A DNA stretch of 64,000 nt from Onthophagus taurus (taxonomy: Eukaryota; Arthropoda; Insecta; Coleoptera; Scarabaeidae). Numbering within the stretch: position 1 is the first letter of the stretch; each line of letters starts with the position of its first letter. Positions 43,260 through 55,889 of the stretch are shown piece by piece. Both the position numbers and the translations under genes were made by a program. The stretch covers positions 20,713,001-20,777,000 of the forward strand of contig NC_091972.1 in assembly GCF_036711975.1 (NCBI RefSeq), read 5' to 3'. The notes below the pieces were generated by a model. That model saw nothing but the letters and a program-made list of their open reading frames with translations. It searched no databases and had not been told where the DNA came from.

Positions 43260-45808
43260 TATTGCGTGCAGTCAGCAAATCAAATTGTTCAACTGTGATG
43301 TGTCCGATATTTCAAATCTTGCCCCGCTGATTGATGTAGTCGTTGGTAAATGTGCCTATTTCTCGATCAGCATATTTATTATTACAGCTTATACCTTCTT
43401 ATACCTTCTGATGTTTCGCTGCTGTGGAAAAATATTACTATAACATCTATAACGTTATTGACAAACATGTACCCAAATATTCCTTGTCGCCGTCGAAATT
43501 TTCTCTATGGTTTACTGAAAGTACTAAAGGTCTATTGAAAGTAAAGAGATAGTATATTAAGAAGTGGAAGAGATCTAAACAACTACCATACTACGATAAA
43601 TATGTTAGATTGCATCGTTTAGCCAAGGATGCAATTGATTCTGATTATCAGTCTCATCTGATAATCGTGTTTTTCTTGAACAAAACTGTAACACAAGTGA
43701 CTCTCGTAACTTATGGAAGCGCTTAAAAAGATACAATGTTATTAATTCATCTTCTGCTGTTTTGCCGGGTAGCTTAACTGATCCTGAAATGGTCAATAAA
43801 TTTTTTGTTGATTCTGCTCAAAATGTTCTGGTTCCTCCTAATCAGGATTTGTTGAGTTATTATCGTGACAATAGGATGGGTAGTGTGAATGGTGACTTGA
43901 CGCTTGAGCCTGTCTCAGCTAATAAAATTGAGAATTTGTTATCATCCTTAAAATCAGGTGGTATTGGTTCTGATGGGATTTCTTTGGATATGATAAGGTT
44001 GTGCTGTCCTCGCATACTTGACGTTTTGTGTCACATATTTAATGTCTGTCTCCGGGAGTCTGTATTTCCATCTGCCTGGAAGTATGGTCTTGTAACTCCA
44101 GTACCAAAGACAAAATCTGTAAAGGTTCTGAAGGATTTACGGCCTGTGACAATACTTCCAGCGTTGTCCAAGGTACTTGAGAGAGTGATTGTTGAACAGC
44201 TTTGTGGCCACTTGAATGAGAATAATATTCTACCTGACAGACAATCGGGTTTTAGAAGACACTATAGCTGTGCTGCTGCGCTGTTGGACCTTACTGATGA
44301 CGTCTTTAGGTCTCTTGATGAGGGAAGGTCGACAATGTTGATTCTTTTGGACTTCACTAAGGCTTTTGACATTTTAAATCATGATCTATTGCTGTCAATC
44401 TTACATTACATTGGAATTAGTGGTGCGGCTGTTGAGTTGTTTCGGAATTATCTTCAGGATAGGCGGCAGTCAGTTAGGGTGAATGGTATAATCTCGTCTT
44501 CTATGGCAATTGCATCTGGTGTGCCACAGGGGTCCATCTTGGGTCCCATACTTTTCACAATTTTTACTTGTAATTTGTTTTCTGATTTAAGTGCCCTGTC
44601 GTATCATTTGTACGCGGATGATGGGCAGCTGTACTGTAGCTTCTTTCCACATGAGCTGCCGGATGTATGTAGTCGAGTAACTGGTGAATTGCAGCAACTG
44701 TGTGCTCGCATTGAGCAACATTCATTGCTGATTAATCCTAATAAAACGCAAGGTATCTTGTTTACCAAAAGGGGTGCGTTACATGTTGATAGAGTTAACA
44801 TTAATATTGATATTTTAAATCAGCCATTAATATTTGAAACTTCTGTTAGAAGCCTGGGTGTGGTGATTGATGAGCAGCTGTCTTTTTGTGGTCATGTGAG
44901 TATGCTTTGTGGTAGGGCATTTGGATCGTTGAAGACGCTTTATGGTAACAGGAATATTCTTTCTTGTGAATTGAAACGACTCTTGTGTGATTCACTAGTT
45001 CTTTCCCATTTTAATTATTGTAGTGCTGTGTTTAGTCCGTGTTTATCGTATGACAGTGCTCGTAGGGTGCAAGTAGTTCAAAACTCTTGCTTACGTTTTA
45101 TTTATGGTATCGGGCGTAGAGAGCATATTTCTGATAAGCTATTGCTCTGTAGGTGGCTGAATATGGGACAGAGATTCACTATTCACTATCTGTGTCTGGT
45201 ATATTCAGTGTTATTTCATGGGAAGCCTCCTTATTTGGTTAATAAAATAAAGTTCAGGACTGATGTTCACCACCTTAATTTGAGGCATCGTTCCTGTGTT
45301 ACCATTCCTAGGCACAAATCTACCAAATTTAAGCAATCGTTTTCGTATCAAGTGGCTAGGATGTGGAACGTGATCCCTGATTCCGTGAGGTGTGCTGGCT
45401 CTATCGCGAAATTTAGATTTTTAGTGTTGCGAGACAGGTTGTATGGTCGACTATAGGTTTTTCGTGCTTGGTTAGTTTTGTTTTAATGATTATGAAATTT
45501 GGTACTATGTAAATAAGTTTCATTATTGCTCAGTTTTTTCTATTTTTTATTTTATATTATGCATTTTTATTTTGTTTGTTTATTCTTTTTTTTTTTTTGT
45601 CTCACGGTGGAAGTTAAACCAGATTTTTATCTGTTCTTTCACCATTTGTGCTAATATATCTAATTGAGTTATTATTGATTAATTTAATTATTTTATAGAT
45701 TTGTATTTTTTTTATTGAATATTATGAATTGTATTTGTTTTTTTTTGGTTTGTTGTATCATGTGTTGGCACAATAAATAATAATTATTATTATTATTATT
45801 ATTATTAT
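43260..45808 (+). mobile_element. CR1/Jockey-type LINE, 5' decayed, (TTA)n tail
   Basis: A decayed 5' part (43290-43760) carries broken endonuclease and linker frames. The RT gene at 43762-45456 is followed by a 3' UTR and a pure TTA microsatellite (45779-45808) at the junction with older LINE sequence. The 5' target duplication was not found. Confidence 0.7.
43762..45456 (+). pseudogene. CR1/Jockey-type reverse transcriptase, open 564-codon frame
   Basis: Reverse transcriptases of this group copy element RNA at a nicked chromosomal target. The uninterrupted frame has a linker (LEPVSANKIENLLSSLKSGG), IGSDGISLDMIRLC, DLRPVTILPALSKVLERVI and FRRHYSCAAALLDLTDDVF. The core has MLILLDFTKAFDILNHDLLL, SGVPQGSILGPILFTIF and the catalytic HLYADDGQLY. 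The thumb (LLINPNKTQGILFT, VRSLGVVIDEQLSF) and a conserved C-terminus with FKQSFSYQVARMWNVIPD follow. The true start lies upstream in broken sequence, so the full protein is lost even though the RT part is intact. It is closely related to the pieces at 23.3, 35.5 and 31.4 kb. Confidence 0.9.
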
Positions 45809-45829
45809 CTCGTGAATACCGAAAATTGT

Positions 45830-47239
45830 ATATCCACCGACCCCAAACATTTCTGGCGTTACGTGAACCAAAAGGAATACGCAATTTACCACGTAATTGC
45901 GTATTCCAGGCTGTATGACCTTTGCTGGTTTCGAGATCTTTGATCCCCTGGGAATGTGCAGGCCTTCCTGCACCAACAACTATCAATAACTGTAACCAGC
46001 AAGTCAACAGTCCTGGATCCCTACATTATTCCACTTTCAGACGAGGAAGTAGGAAAAAGTTTTATTATTAAAGATTGTGCACCCTTCCTCAGCAGACCTT
46101 TAACCTTTATATTCAATTTATGCTTAAAAACTAAAACATTTCCTGCAACATGGAAAAAAACTCGGATAACGTCGGTTTTTAAAAATGGAGACAGATTTAG
46201 TATTGAAAAGTACCGACCTACTAGCATTTTGAACAATTGCTCAAAGGTCTTCGAGATATTACTATACTCCAAAATGAGCTACTTTGTTTGCCTATATACA
46301 TCTGATCATCAGCACGGATTTATGACTGGTCGTTCAACTATGACTAATTTAGCAGAGGTAACGCAGTTCATCAGCGAGCACATGGATAAACGACAACAAG
46401 TTGATATAATTTACACAGATTTTAGAAAGGCATTAGATAGATTAGATCATGGAATACTTCTTTCTAAACTCTGCAGGCTTGGATTTATCTATGATCTACG
46501 GAGGATTTTATCTCTCCAATCTGATACGTTCACTGCTGGCTCTGGTGTTCCACGGGGTTCCAACCTAGGTCCCCTTCTTATCAATGTTTATCTGAATGAT
46601 CTATTACAACGACTTGATTGTAATGTGCTTGTTTACGCCGATGACTTAAAGGTGTAACATTCCCTGAAGACTGTGTTATGTTGCAGCGCAATCTGAACAT
46701 GATCAGTTCCTGGTCTGTACAGAATGGAATTGATCTTAATATAGCAAAATGCGTTGTCGTATCACAAGGTGTAATAACCCAATAACGTTTAACTATTATG
46801 TGGGAGCTGAAGCAATACGCTATTCGAGATCTGAGTGTCTTATTCGATGACCAGTTGCAATTCAAAGACCATGTTAACGCTATAGTAAAGTCAGCCTCTG
46901 GTGCATTGAGTTTTATCATCAGACAATGTAACCAATTTAACAACGTAGCCGAATTAACAGTAATTTTCTATGCGTTTGTTCGTACTAAATTGTAATATGG
47001 TTTCCTGGTTTGGTATCCTTGTTATACTTCTCACCAGCTCATGTTCGAGAGAGTGCAGAAGAGGTTCTTAAAATACTTACATTTTAAAACAGGTGGTTAG
47101 TATCCGTTGTTAACTTCGTTGCGTTATTGGAAGAATTTAACTTTTCATCTTTGAGCAATCCTAAAGAAGATGCTAGTAGAAATTTTTTATCGAATATCGC
47201 CAATTGTAGTGTCGGCTCGCCTTCAGTTCTTGCTCGAAT
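45830..47239 (+). pseudogene. Older Jockey-like LINE RT remnant
   Basis: Starts with a HFWRYVNQKE-like linker near 45845. The main frame 45956-46657 follows (PFLSRPLTFIFNLCL, TFPATWKKTRITSVFKNGDR, YTDFRKALDRLDHGILL, VPRGSNLGPLLINVYLNDL, NVLVYADDLKV). After a stop come scraps with LSVLFDDQLQFKDHVNAI and FVWYPCY-like text to about 47235. The GVPQGS motif is altered to GVPRGS. Several stops and frame changes. Confidence 0.78.
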
Positions 47240-47984
47240 TAGATTCATTCTATTTCTCTGTCTATTGTTCCATTCTCAGTAAAAATGGTGACCAAGTATT
47301 CAAATTTATCCACAATTTCCAGTCTCTCCTCACTTATCATCATATTTATGTTTTTATCCTTTTCCCCTTTAGTTATATCTATAATCTTGATTTTCCCTAT
47401 GTTTATTTGCATTCCCTTTTCACCCAAACAGGTTTTCGAAGAGGCAATTTTTCTTGGTAATTCTGTTTTCGTACTTGCTATCAGCATTATATCGTCTGCA
47501 TACACCAGGTTAAAGATCTTTGGTGTTAATTTGTAATAACCTATTGTGGAAAGTCTTGTTCTTGTTTTAGACTTCTTAATTATTTGATCCATAAAAATCA
47601 CAAATAGTAATGGTATTAGTGTTTGGACATTTCTCCATTTAGCCTGACACACCCTTTTACCTTACTATATACTAGTGATTGAACGGATAGTGATTTTGCG
47701 AAAACCCGGATACCGGATATTCAGCAACCCCTCCGGCCGGATATCCGGTTATCCGGAATATCTATCCGGCCATTATGGTTATAAATTCTGGTACATTTTT
47801 GAAGTGATACCCTACATTGCCACATTTTAATAGAATTTAAATGAAATTAATAAGAAAGCTGATAAGATATGTTAACTTATTATTTATTATTTTATTATTA
47901 TATTTTTTTATTATTACTATTTGGATCCAAGATACAAAATGAACTTTTTTGATGCTGATTTAATTAACGAAGCAACTCTAAAAA

Positions 47985-49420
47985 GAGGATACTTTAATTA
48001 ATAATTGGCGATATTTCCACAAGGATCCTTCAAGAAATGAATTTTATAGCGAATTTTGAAAGTTATCGATGAAAATTGCAACATCGAAAATTTTATAAAA
48101 ACTTCAAATATTGTTTTCTCAAAAACTAAAAGTTATTTTTCAAAGCGTGTTGGTTCATTGGAAAGAGGACAGTTTTATTAACACTTTGGGACATTTTCAT
48201 ACTCATATTCCAAGAAATGGATTTTATACGAATTTTTAAAACATAATCGGCGAAAAATACAAAATTTGAAAAAATTGGCGATCATTTCAAACATTTATTT
48301 CTCAAAAACTAAAAGCGACTTTTCAAAACGACTTATTGCATTAAAAAGAGGATACTTTAAATAATAATTGGTGATATTTCCACAAGGATCTTTCAAGAAA
48401 TAAATTTTATAGCGAATTTTGAAAGTTATCGATCAAAATTGTAACATCAAATTTTTTTTAAAAACTTCAAATATTGTTTTCTCAAAAACTAAAAGTTATT
48501 TTTCAAAACGTGTTGGTTCATTGAAAAGAGGACACTTTTATTAACAGTTTGGGAAATTTTCATACTCCTATTCCAGAAAATTGATTTTATACGAATTTTT
48601 AAAACATAATCTGCGAAAAATACAAAATTCGAAAAAATTGGCGATCATTTCAAACATTTATTTCTCAAAAACTAAAAGCGACTTTTCAAAACGACTTATT
48701 GCATTAAAAAGAGGATACTTTAATTAATAATTGGTGATATTTCCACAAGGATCCTTCAAGAAATGAATTTTATAGCGAATTTTGAAAATTATCGATGAAA
48801 ATTGCAACATCGAAAATTTTATCAAAACTTCAAATATTGTTTTCTCAAAAACTAAAAGTAATTTTTCAAAACGTGTTGGTTTATTGGAAAGAGGATACTT
48901 TTATTAACACTTTGGGACATTTTCATACTCATATTCCAAGAAATGGATTTTATACGAATTTTTAAAACTTAATCGGCGAAAATTGCAGAATTCGAAAAAA
49001 CTGTTGATTATTTCAAAAATTTATTTCTCAAGAACTAAAAGTGATTCTTCAAAACGGCTGTTTGCATTAAAAAGAGGATACTATAATTAATAATTGGTGA
49101 TATTTCCACAAGGATCCTTCAAGAAATTAATTTAATAGCGAATTTTGAAAGTTATCGATAAAAATTGCAACATCGAAAATTTTATAAAAACTTCAAATAT
49201 TGTTTTCTCAAAAACTTAAAGTTATTTTTCAAAACGTGTTGGTTCATTGGAAAGAGGACACTTTTATTAACACTTTGGGACATTTTCATACGTATATTCC
49301 AAGAAATGGATTTTATACATAAAATTTTATACATTAAATTGTCGATTATTTATTTCTCAAAAACTAAAAGCGATTTTTCAAAACGGCTTGTTGCATTAAA
49401 AAGAGGATGCTTTAACTAAT
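47985..49420. repeat. Tandem array of ~362-bp units inside the hAT element
   Basis: AAAAAGAGGATACTTTAA recurs at about 47978, 48346, 48708, 49070 and 49400. Each unit contains TTTCCACAAGGATCCTTCAA, AAAACTTCAAATATTGTTTT and CAAAACGTGTTGGTTCATTG. Within a unit, two half-related segments share TTTCTCAAAAACTAAAAG, so it is a diverged dimer. The sister copy at 25.56-26.30 kb has about two units. Confidence 0.88.
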
Positions 49421-49674
49421 AATCGAAAGTAATAACAGCGACAGTTCTGTTAGTAACGAATGTGATGATGAATTACAAACGAAGAGAAGAAAACTAGACG
49501 AAACTGCAACAAGAGATTTTATATATCGTATTGGGATTGTTACAAAAAGGTTGTTGATGACAAACCTGATATAAATAAAGTTGTATTCAATGAAAAAAGA
49601 CCTATTTGGGTTGAACTTGATTATTATCTGCAGTATCCAATACCTAAAAGAGATACTAATTCCTGTGAATGGTG

Positions 49675-50152
49675 CACTGAGGGAAAGAAAAATTTATTCT
49701 TGAATGTATTTCTTAGGAACAAGTATAAGATACTCTTAAAACAAAAATATTTTTTTGTTTTAAAAATAGAAATATTCTTAGCATCGAAGAATATCAATTT
49801 TTTGTAACAAAAAATTCATTCTTGCATCAATAATTTATAATACTCAAATGAGGAATTATACAAGATTGTTGTTACATGAATAAGTTTTATAAAAAGAAAG
49901 ATACGTTATTCTTGACCTAAGAAATCTATTCTCGATACGAAAATGGGGTTGTTGACGCAACACTGATACTCTTTTTCAAGATTATTGATTTACTTTCACT
50001 AAGAATTCATTTTCTTCAGAATCAAAAATATTTGTATACTTGCTTTGAGAATATGTGGTTTTTCTTCACTCAACAAAATGATCTTCTTGTGGATATACAA
50101 GAATATGATAAGCTTGAGCCAAGAGTAATAATCTTCGTTCAAGAATATATTT
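49675..50152. mobile_element. MITE with CACTGAG ends inside the hAT element
   Basis: CACTGAGGGAAAG at the left is mirrored by CTCTCAGTG at the right. The uninterrupted sequence aatggtggagtactaag survives in the sister copy (25.30 kb), which shows the insertion point. The duplication is 2 or 3 bp (TG or GTG). CACTG ends with 2-3-bp duplication suggest a CACTA-group element. The interior is full of TTCTTGAATAT-like words. Confidence 0.65.
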
Positions 50153-50654
50153 CTCTCAGTGTGGAGTACTAAGTAATAGGGTTTTCATATCCGGCAACTA
50201 CCCGGCCGGATTTAAAAAATGGCCAGATAGGCCGGATACCGGATAGTTGCCGGATATCCGTTCCACCACTACTATATACACTTTCAATTGTTCTTTGTAA
50301 TTTTTTGTTTATATATAACGCTCTTAAGGATTTCCATATTTCTTCTTTTGGTACTCTTTCAAAAACTGCTGTTAGGTCCACAAATGCTAGGTACATGTCC
50401 TTACCCATTTCCATTATTTTATCTATTAATGTTCTGATTATATGAATAAATGTTGGTCTTGTGTCTGCTTGGTGAGTCGAATGGCCACTTCTTCCTCTTC
50501 CAATTTATCTTCTGCTTCCTTTCTTAGGCATTTTTAAGTATATTTTTAGAGCGAATACTACTTTTTGCTTATATGATTCCTACATCTCTTTCTTCAACTT
50601 ATCCCCACCCTTCTTTAGTAACTCCAGACCTATATTATCTATTCCCGCCACCTT

Positions 50655-50840
50655 ATTAAGACACGATTATTTAATTTGACACCTGTTATCTAAATAACAA
50701 GATTTAACATACAGAATTAAATTTAAAAATGTGTTGCAGTTAAAAATTTATTCTTGTAACACTTAAACCGGATTAAATATGCTTTAAAATGCTTTTCATT
50801 TCATATGGATATCTCAATTAGTTTTTGAGATACAAAGTAC
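50655..50840 (+). repeat. Isolated diverged monomer of the ~184-bp satellite
   Basis: Shares AAGATTTAACATACAGAATT, ACACTTAAACCGGATTAAAT and TATCTCAATTAGTTTTTGAG with the array at 41.2-42.6 kb. It abuts the broken LINE at 50653. Confidence 0.75.
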
Positions 50841-52549
50841 GTCTTTGAATTACTTGCTTATGTTTACCTTTTACTACTTGAATACATATACTACTTGAAG
50901 CAGTGCCTAACTAACAATAAGTACACCTCTTAAAGATGAGTACGCATTTATATTAATATTAATAATATTTTTTTCTTGAAGAACCACATGATCTAATACT
51001 AAATCTTAAATGACCTTTAAAAAACAACTCTAACCAATCTCGAAACGTGTCCTTATACTTGCAAATTAACACGTAAACCCATTTATAAGAAGTGCGAGTT
51101 CCTTTTTGAGTCACAAGGTTGCTACATTATGGTACTTTTCCAGTGGGTGAAGTTTTTAGACATTAAAAAGTGGTTAATTAAGTCCCAAGAGTGTATTTAG
51201 GCCCGTGCACTTACTAATTAGTAAAACAAACTTGTATTAATTTATTTATTTTAGTTGAGCAAAGTAATTAAAACCTTGTGGGTCGAGATGACTAATATTT
51301 AAAAATATTAAGAAATGGTTAATCATACATCTATAATTAAAAGGTTGTAGGTTGTAATTGACTTTTATCTATAAACGCCGACGCTTTTTCAATATAACGA
51401 AGCTAAATATAATGAGTTTCAAGAAAAAATAGAAATATCTATTAAGGAAGTTGAAGGACTAAATAGACCTATTAACTGTTAAAAATGGGATCGTTTTAAA
51501 TAAAAAAATCACCGTTAAAACTAATTATCTCTATTCCGCAATCCCGAACGATTCTATATTATGTATACAGAGGAGATCATTGCCCGTGACTTGTATATTT
51601 TATTTTGTTAAGAGATAATTGTAAGCTTCCTATTTTTACTGTTAACAAAACACAGGATGAACTTAAATTCAAATCCAGGTTAACATATATTTTAAATTTA
51701 TTTTTAAAAGATATCATTTAACGTAATTAGAATGGAAATCTAAGTAGGAAAAAAGCTATTTTAAGCCACTTTCTTCATTATTTCTTTTTTCAACGTTGAT
51801 AACACCGATAAAACTTTTACCGTGCTGTTGTGAGTTTTTTTTAGGTCAGAACCTGATATACATACAAACACAATACCAAGTGGAGCAGTTAAGAAAATTT
51901 CAATGCTCATTTCTAATTTATAATTTTAATCGAAGAATTTACAAACCAAAATTTGCCACTAATTAACCACGAAACAGAATTCCTTTTTATTAGTTTTGTT
52001 GTCGGTCATAGAGAAATCTCTTTCGACCTTAATGGATGATATTGTCATAGAAAGTGAGTTGATAACCGTGGTAATAAATGCGACAAACGGACTGTTTTTC
52101 CCATAATGCGTATGTACATAATAGGTGAAATGCATCTGTACTAATAGATCGATTGAATATTAATGAAAGCGAAAGCTAAAACTGAAAACTTTCTTTCAAT
52201 AAATTCGTTTTGTTTTATTTTATTTTTTCAATTGTAACAAAAAAGGTGAAATAATTTAAAATTAATTGAATTAATGGAAGAAATATCTCCATTTGGTATC
52301 GTTTTTTATAATAGAATAAAGGGGTAGAGGAGTTAGGTGAGTTTATATACGGCATTTGCGGTTGATGTGACAATTATAATATTAGTTGCGCCACCGGCAT
52401 TTTAATCGTGTATAGAAAATTTAAAGCCGATGACCTTATGGTATTATTTTACTGTTAACTATGAAGTATTGCGTTAACTATCTGAAATGATTTCGAATGC
52501 ATTAAACTCACTCAAAGGTTTGCGTTATAATGGTTACAAGTTTGTTCAG
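50841..52549. other. Long AT-rich non-coding stretch
   Basis: No gene, satellite or recognisable element on either strand. If the secreted-protein gene model is right, this is intron. It is one of the few non-repetitive stretches in the right half. Confidence 0.4.
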
Positions 52550-54130
52550 AAATTAAGGAAGACGATGGGCGTTCATACTGGAACAAGATTAAGAAAATCA
52601 TCAAATACAAGAAATCCTGCCCGATTCCAACACTAAAGTACAACAACGCCGAGTTAGTATCTGACCTATAGAAATGCAACGCTATGGCAGAATATTTTCT
52701 AGACACATCCACACCGAGAGAAAACTCATGATTCAACAAAGAAGATCACAATTTTATCTATAATTGTTACGCAGGCTATTTAAGAGCACCCATACATATC
52801 AATTCTTTCTCAGATATTAGCGAAGTCGAATACTATATACATATTCATAGAGGAAAAACCACACCTGGGCGTGACCTGATAACAAAACTTACTTTAAAAA
52901 AACTAGATCCGAAGACTCACAACTATATGTATACGTAGATTCCGCAATTATTGCCTATAGGCACAAATATAACCTTGTGCGTGGAAATTTGGAACCATCA
53001 TTACAATACAAAAACCTAATACCAAATATTCAAATCTCAAACACTACCACCCCATTAGCCTTCCGAAAGATCGGAAAGATATACGAAAGTTTAATCAACG
53101 CAAGAATCCTAAACATTGTAGATTCAAAAATTCCCATATACCAATTCGGGTTCAAACCGCAAAACTCTACCTCGCTTCCTCTTTCCATCTTGTACAACAA
53201 CATCGAAACAGCACACTTACAAAATAAACGCACAGCAGCAGTTTCCTTCGACATCAACAAGGTTTTTGACCGCGTGTGGCATAAGGCAATAATTTACAAA
53301 ATAAATCTTCTAAATGTAAACCCATATCTGATAAGAATCTGACTTTTTAAATGACCGATACTTGCGTATAAAAGTTAACAGTACATATTCTGACCAGTTT
53401 TCTGCCGAGACGTTCCTTAAAGCCCCCCTTTATCACCTACTCTATACAATAATTACTGTTTCGATATTTATTTCCCAAACCATTCCCTCTTCGACCCAAA
53501 TCGATATATCCCACAATACGTAGACTACACGACATTGGTCACCCACGCAAAAATCCTAATTGAAGCATAAATAAAAAAAATGCAGACATTTTACAACGAA
53601 ACACTTGCCTAGATACTCAAATGGAGACTATAATCCAACCGTTCCAAATTCCAGCTCTTACTACCGTACCACAACATCAAAGAGAACTCTCTCTACATCC
53701 AAATAGAACAGGGTAAATTAAAACCATCGGAAAACATCAAATAAATATCTTAAAAACCACCGCAAAGAAAAACAACTCGAAGCAATAAGGAGAGCAAAAC
53801 ACTTTTGAAGCTTAACATCTACAAAGCAATAGTCAGACCTGTGTTGGATTATGGACATGTCCTAACTGAGAGTGCAACGAAACAAACCTTGACATTATTA
53901 ATAAAGCGGAAGGAAGATGCTTGAAGGTTATAACAAAGATGAGGCCATCCGAATAATCCACTACACAACATACAAAATAAGAAGCTATATGAACGGACAA
54001 ACATCACACCAATAACGAAAGACAAGAACTGCTACCACAAAAATTTATCAACAGAACAGACAATTATTGAATTATATCTGCTTATCTAGAAATAACAACG
54101 AAACTCTCGGACATAAAACTTAAAAAAACA
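52550..54130 (+). pseudogene. Jockey-like LINE RT, heavily decayed
   Basis: The start has a WNKIKKIIKYKKSCPIPTLK-like linker (about 52580). The best frame is 52977-53342, with NTTTPLAFRKIGKIYESLI, YQFGFKPQNSTSLPL and AAVSFDINKVFDRVWHKAII. Later broken frames include SDQFSAETFLKA, IYKAIVRPVLDYGHV and INKAEGRCLKVITKMRPS. More GC-rich and differently biased than its surroundings. The catalytic box is lost. Confidence 0.7.
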
Positions 54131-54439
54131 GACTCTTAAAAAAACTTCATGACATAATATGAAAAATAGATAGAATCAATTCGATAAAAATTCGAGGCAT
54201 GTTGTTCTAGAAAAAAAGACATTTATGTTATATTTTGGGGGGGTGATGCAAAATTAAGATAAGGTTTTTTGTTGTATTTATGAATTCTACATAAAATTCT
54301 GAGTATTTCTCATGTGGTTCTTATGTATTAAAAAAATACTGTAACTATTTCCCTTTCGTCACCGCGACCTATAAGATCTATTGTAACTTAAGCCCTTCAA
54401 AAGTTTAGAGCAAATGTATGTCTTTGATACATTTGCTGT
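54131..54439. other. Spacer, nothing recognised
   Basis: AT-rich junction between two oppositely oriented LINE remnants. No feature supported. Confidence 0.35.
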
Positions 54440-55110
54440 CTTGGCCAGCTGCTCCAAGGTCTTGTCCCTTTATATCGTAGGTGTCAGGCGTATTTTACCG
54501 AAAATATTGTCTTAGGCGGCCTCTGGCGATGCATTCACACAGTAGAATATGTTCAGCAGTCTCTGACTCGTCGTTATAAACTCGACAAGTTTGATTCTCA
54601 GCTTGTCCAATGTGGAAAAGATGGTATCTTAAGGGTGCATGGCCGATCAGGAAGCCTGAGAGCGATCTTAGATCCCCTTTGCTAAGGCATAAAACCTCTT
54701 TGGTTTTGTTTTGCGACGGAGTTATCATACTTTTCGCTTATAAGGTTCGTTATAATTTCAGTCAAGTGGTCCATTTAGACATGGGTCCTTGAGGATTTCG
54801 AGATGTCGTCTGAGGTTATCCTACATCAACTTGAGTGAGGAGCATGTTTTCAGTAATAAGGCACTTAAAGCTGCCTCCTTTTGTATGTATAAATGAAATG
54901 GTGTGAGACCGACGTACAAGGTCTCATTGCACCTGTTATATTAAGATATACTAATCGCTGGATTTGTGCCACCTGTTGTGTGCTATCTTATAATTTGTTT
55001 TTGGCCATCAAACCAGTGAAACATAGGTGACCATGCGTGGGTCGGATTATTGCTACGTAGGCCCAGTGAGCCATTCGTGATTTAAGACCTCAAATTAGCC
55101 AGTGCAATAT
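54440..55110 (-). pseudogene. R1-like LINE: RT C-terminus and RNase H tail
   Basis: The minus strand from 55100 gives RMAHWAYVAIIRPTHGHLCF and a QRLVYLNITGAMRPCTSV block, the end of an R1-type RT. 54728-54495 gives LRSLSGFLIGHAPLRYHLFHIG and CRVYNDESETAEHILLCE, the typical zinc-binding tail after RNase H. The RNase H core is missing. It is probably the same family as 26.5-28.9 kb. Confidence 0.72.
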
Positions 55111-55560
55111 ATATCAGGAGAATGAAAATGGTCGCAACTCACTAAGCAGCAAAGATAGCTTATTTTTGCAAATTTTCAAGGTGTTGCAAGTTATGGAATA
55201 CTGTTCTGGGGTATGGCATCGGACTCAGTTTGTATCTTCACCCTTCAAAAAAAACAATCAGATCATTATGCAACCTAAATATCATATCACAGCACCAACA
55301 CAACCCAAAACTACGTGGCCCAAAATTGTATAACAAGATACCAAATTACCACGCCTTAGAGTCCAAACAGTTTGCCAAAGAAGTGAAAAAACTATAAATT
55401 AACCACAGTTTCTATACCATAGATGTGTTCTTAAATTATAACAATGCATATTGAATTGTATACCTACCCTTTACATGTCTTTATCTTATCTTAAAGTGTT
55501 GTAATTTGTGTATATATTTTCTTTTTAATCGACTTTCATGTAATGTTTTTATTGCAGTAG
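55111..55560 (+). pseudogene. Jockey-like LINE C-terminal fragment
   Basis: Frames with FQGVASYGILFWGMASDSV, then a TLQKKTIRSLCNLN block, KLYNKIPNYHALESKQFAKE and SFYTIDVFLN follow the usual C-terminal order of Jockey-type RT. A short AT-rich tail follows. It may be the 3' end of the element starting at 52.55 kb, separated by the R1-like piece. Confidence 0.6.
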
Positions 55561-55639
55561 CATAAAATCTAATTCCTCTAATAGTTTACTTCTTTTACGT
55601 CCTACCATATCGAATATTATGTGTTTCACTCTCTACACT

Positions 55640-55718
55640 CACTTCATATCTTAAGATTTAGCTTAACTCTAGGTCGGTTAGAGTCCTAGAGTTAAGCTAG
55701 TTCTTAAGTTATGAAGTG
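55640..55718. repeat. Short hairpin / foldback
   Basis: CACTTCATATCTTAAG and TAGCTTAACTCTAG are mirrored by CTAGAGTTAAGCTA and CTTAAGTTATGAAGTG around a GTCGGTTAGAGTC loop. Likely a tiny MITE. Confidence 0.7.
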
Positions 55719-55889
55719 TGGCGCGCCACCACATTTCAAGAAGCTTTACTAAACCAGTTTTTGACACTCATGGAATTATTTAAACTAATTGGTTACCATA
55801 GTTAGTTATAGCTACTGCTATTTTTATCATGACTAATTTGAAGTAGTAAAACCTTACAGTTATAATAATAATAATTACCGTTACTTTAC

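Larger units (their letters stand above)
47673..50271 (+). mobile_element. Non-autonomous hAT element, perfect 8-bp duplication ctatatac
   Basis: The ends TAGTGATTGAACGGATA and (inverse) TAGTGGTGGAACGGATA are flanked by ctatatac at 47665-47672 and 50272-50279. Eight-base duplications are the hAT hallmark. Subterminal regions are packed with CCGGATA words on both sides. Inside are the ~362-bp tandem array, a transposase scrap (about 49430-49700, TKRRKLDETATRDFI and the dimerisation-type ELDYYLQYPIPKRDTNSCEW in broken frames) and a 479-bp MITE. No working transposase remains. Confidence 0.88.
47240..50653 (-). pseudogene. LINE reverse transcriptase split by a hAT element
   Basis: The minus strand carries two pieces of one RT gene. 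50653-50272 reads VAGIDNIGLELLKKGG, MYLAFVDLTAVFERVPKEEI and LQRTIESVYS. 47672-47245 continues with LIPLLFVIFMDQIIKKS, LVYADDIMLIASTKTEL and DKFEYLVTIFTENGTIDREI. The hAT element at 47673-50271 separates them. The GVRQGD-type block is damaged. The family resembles insect LINEs of the RTE/R4-like kind, not confirmed. Confidence 0.72.

Noticed and set aside
43762-45456. Long intact frame considered as a host gene
   Set aside because: All motifs are those of LINE reverse transcriptase and it ends in a TTA microsatellite tail.
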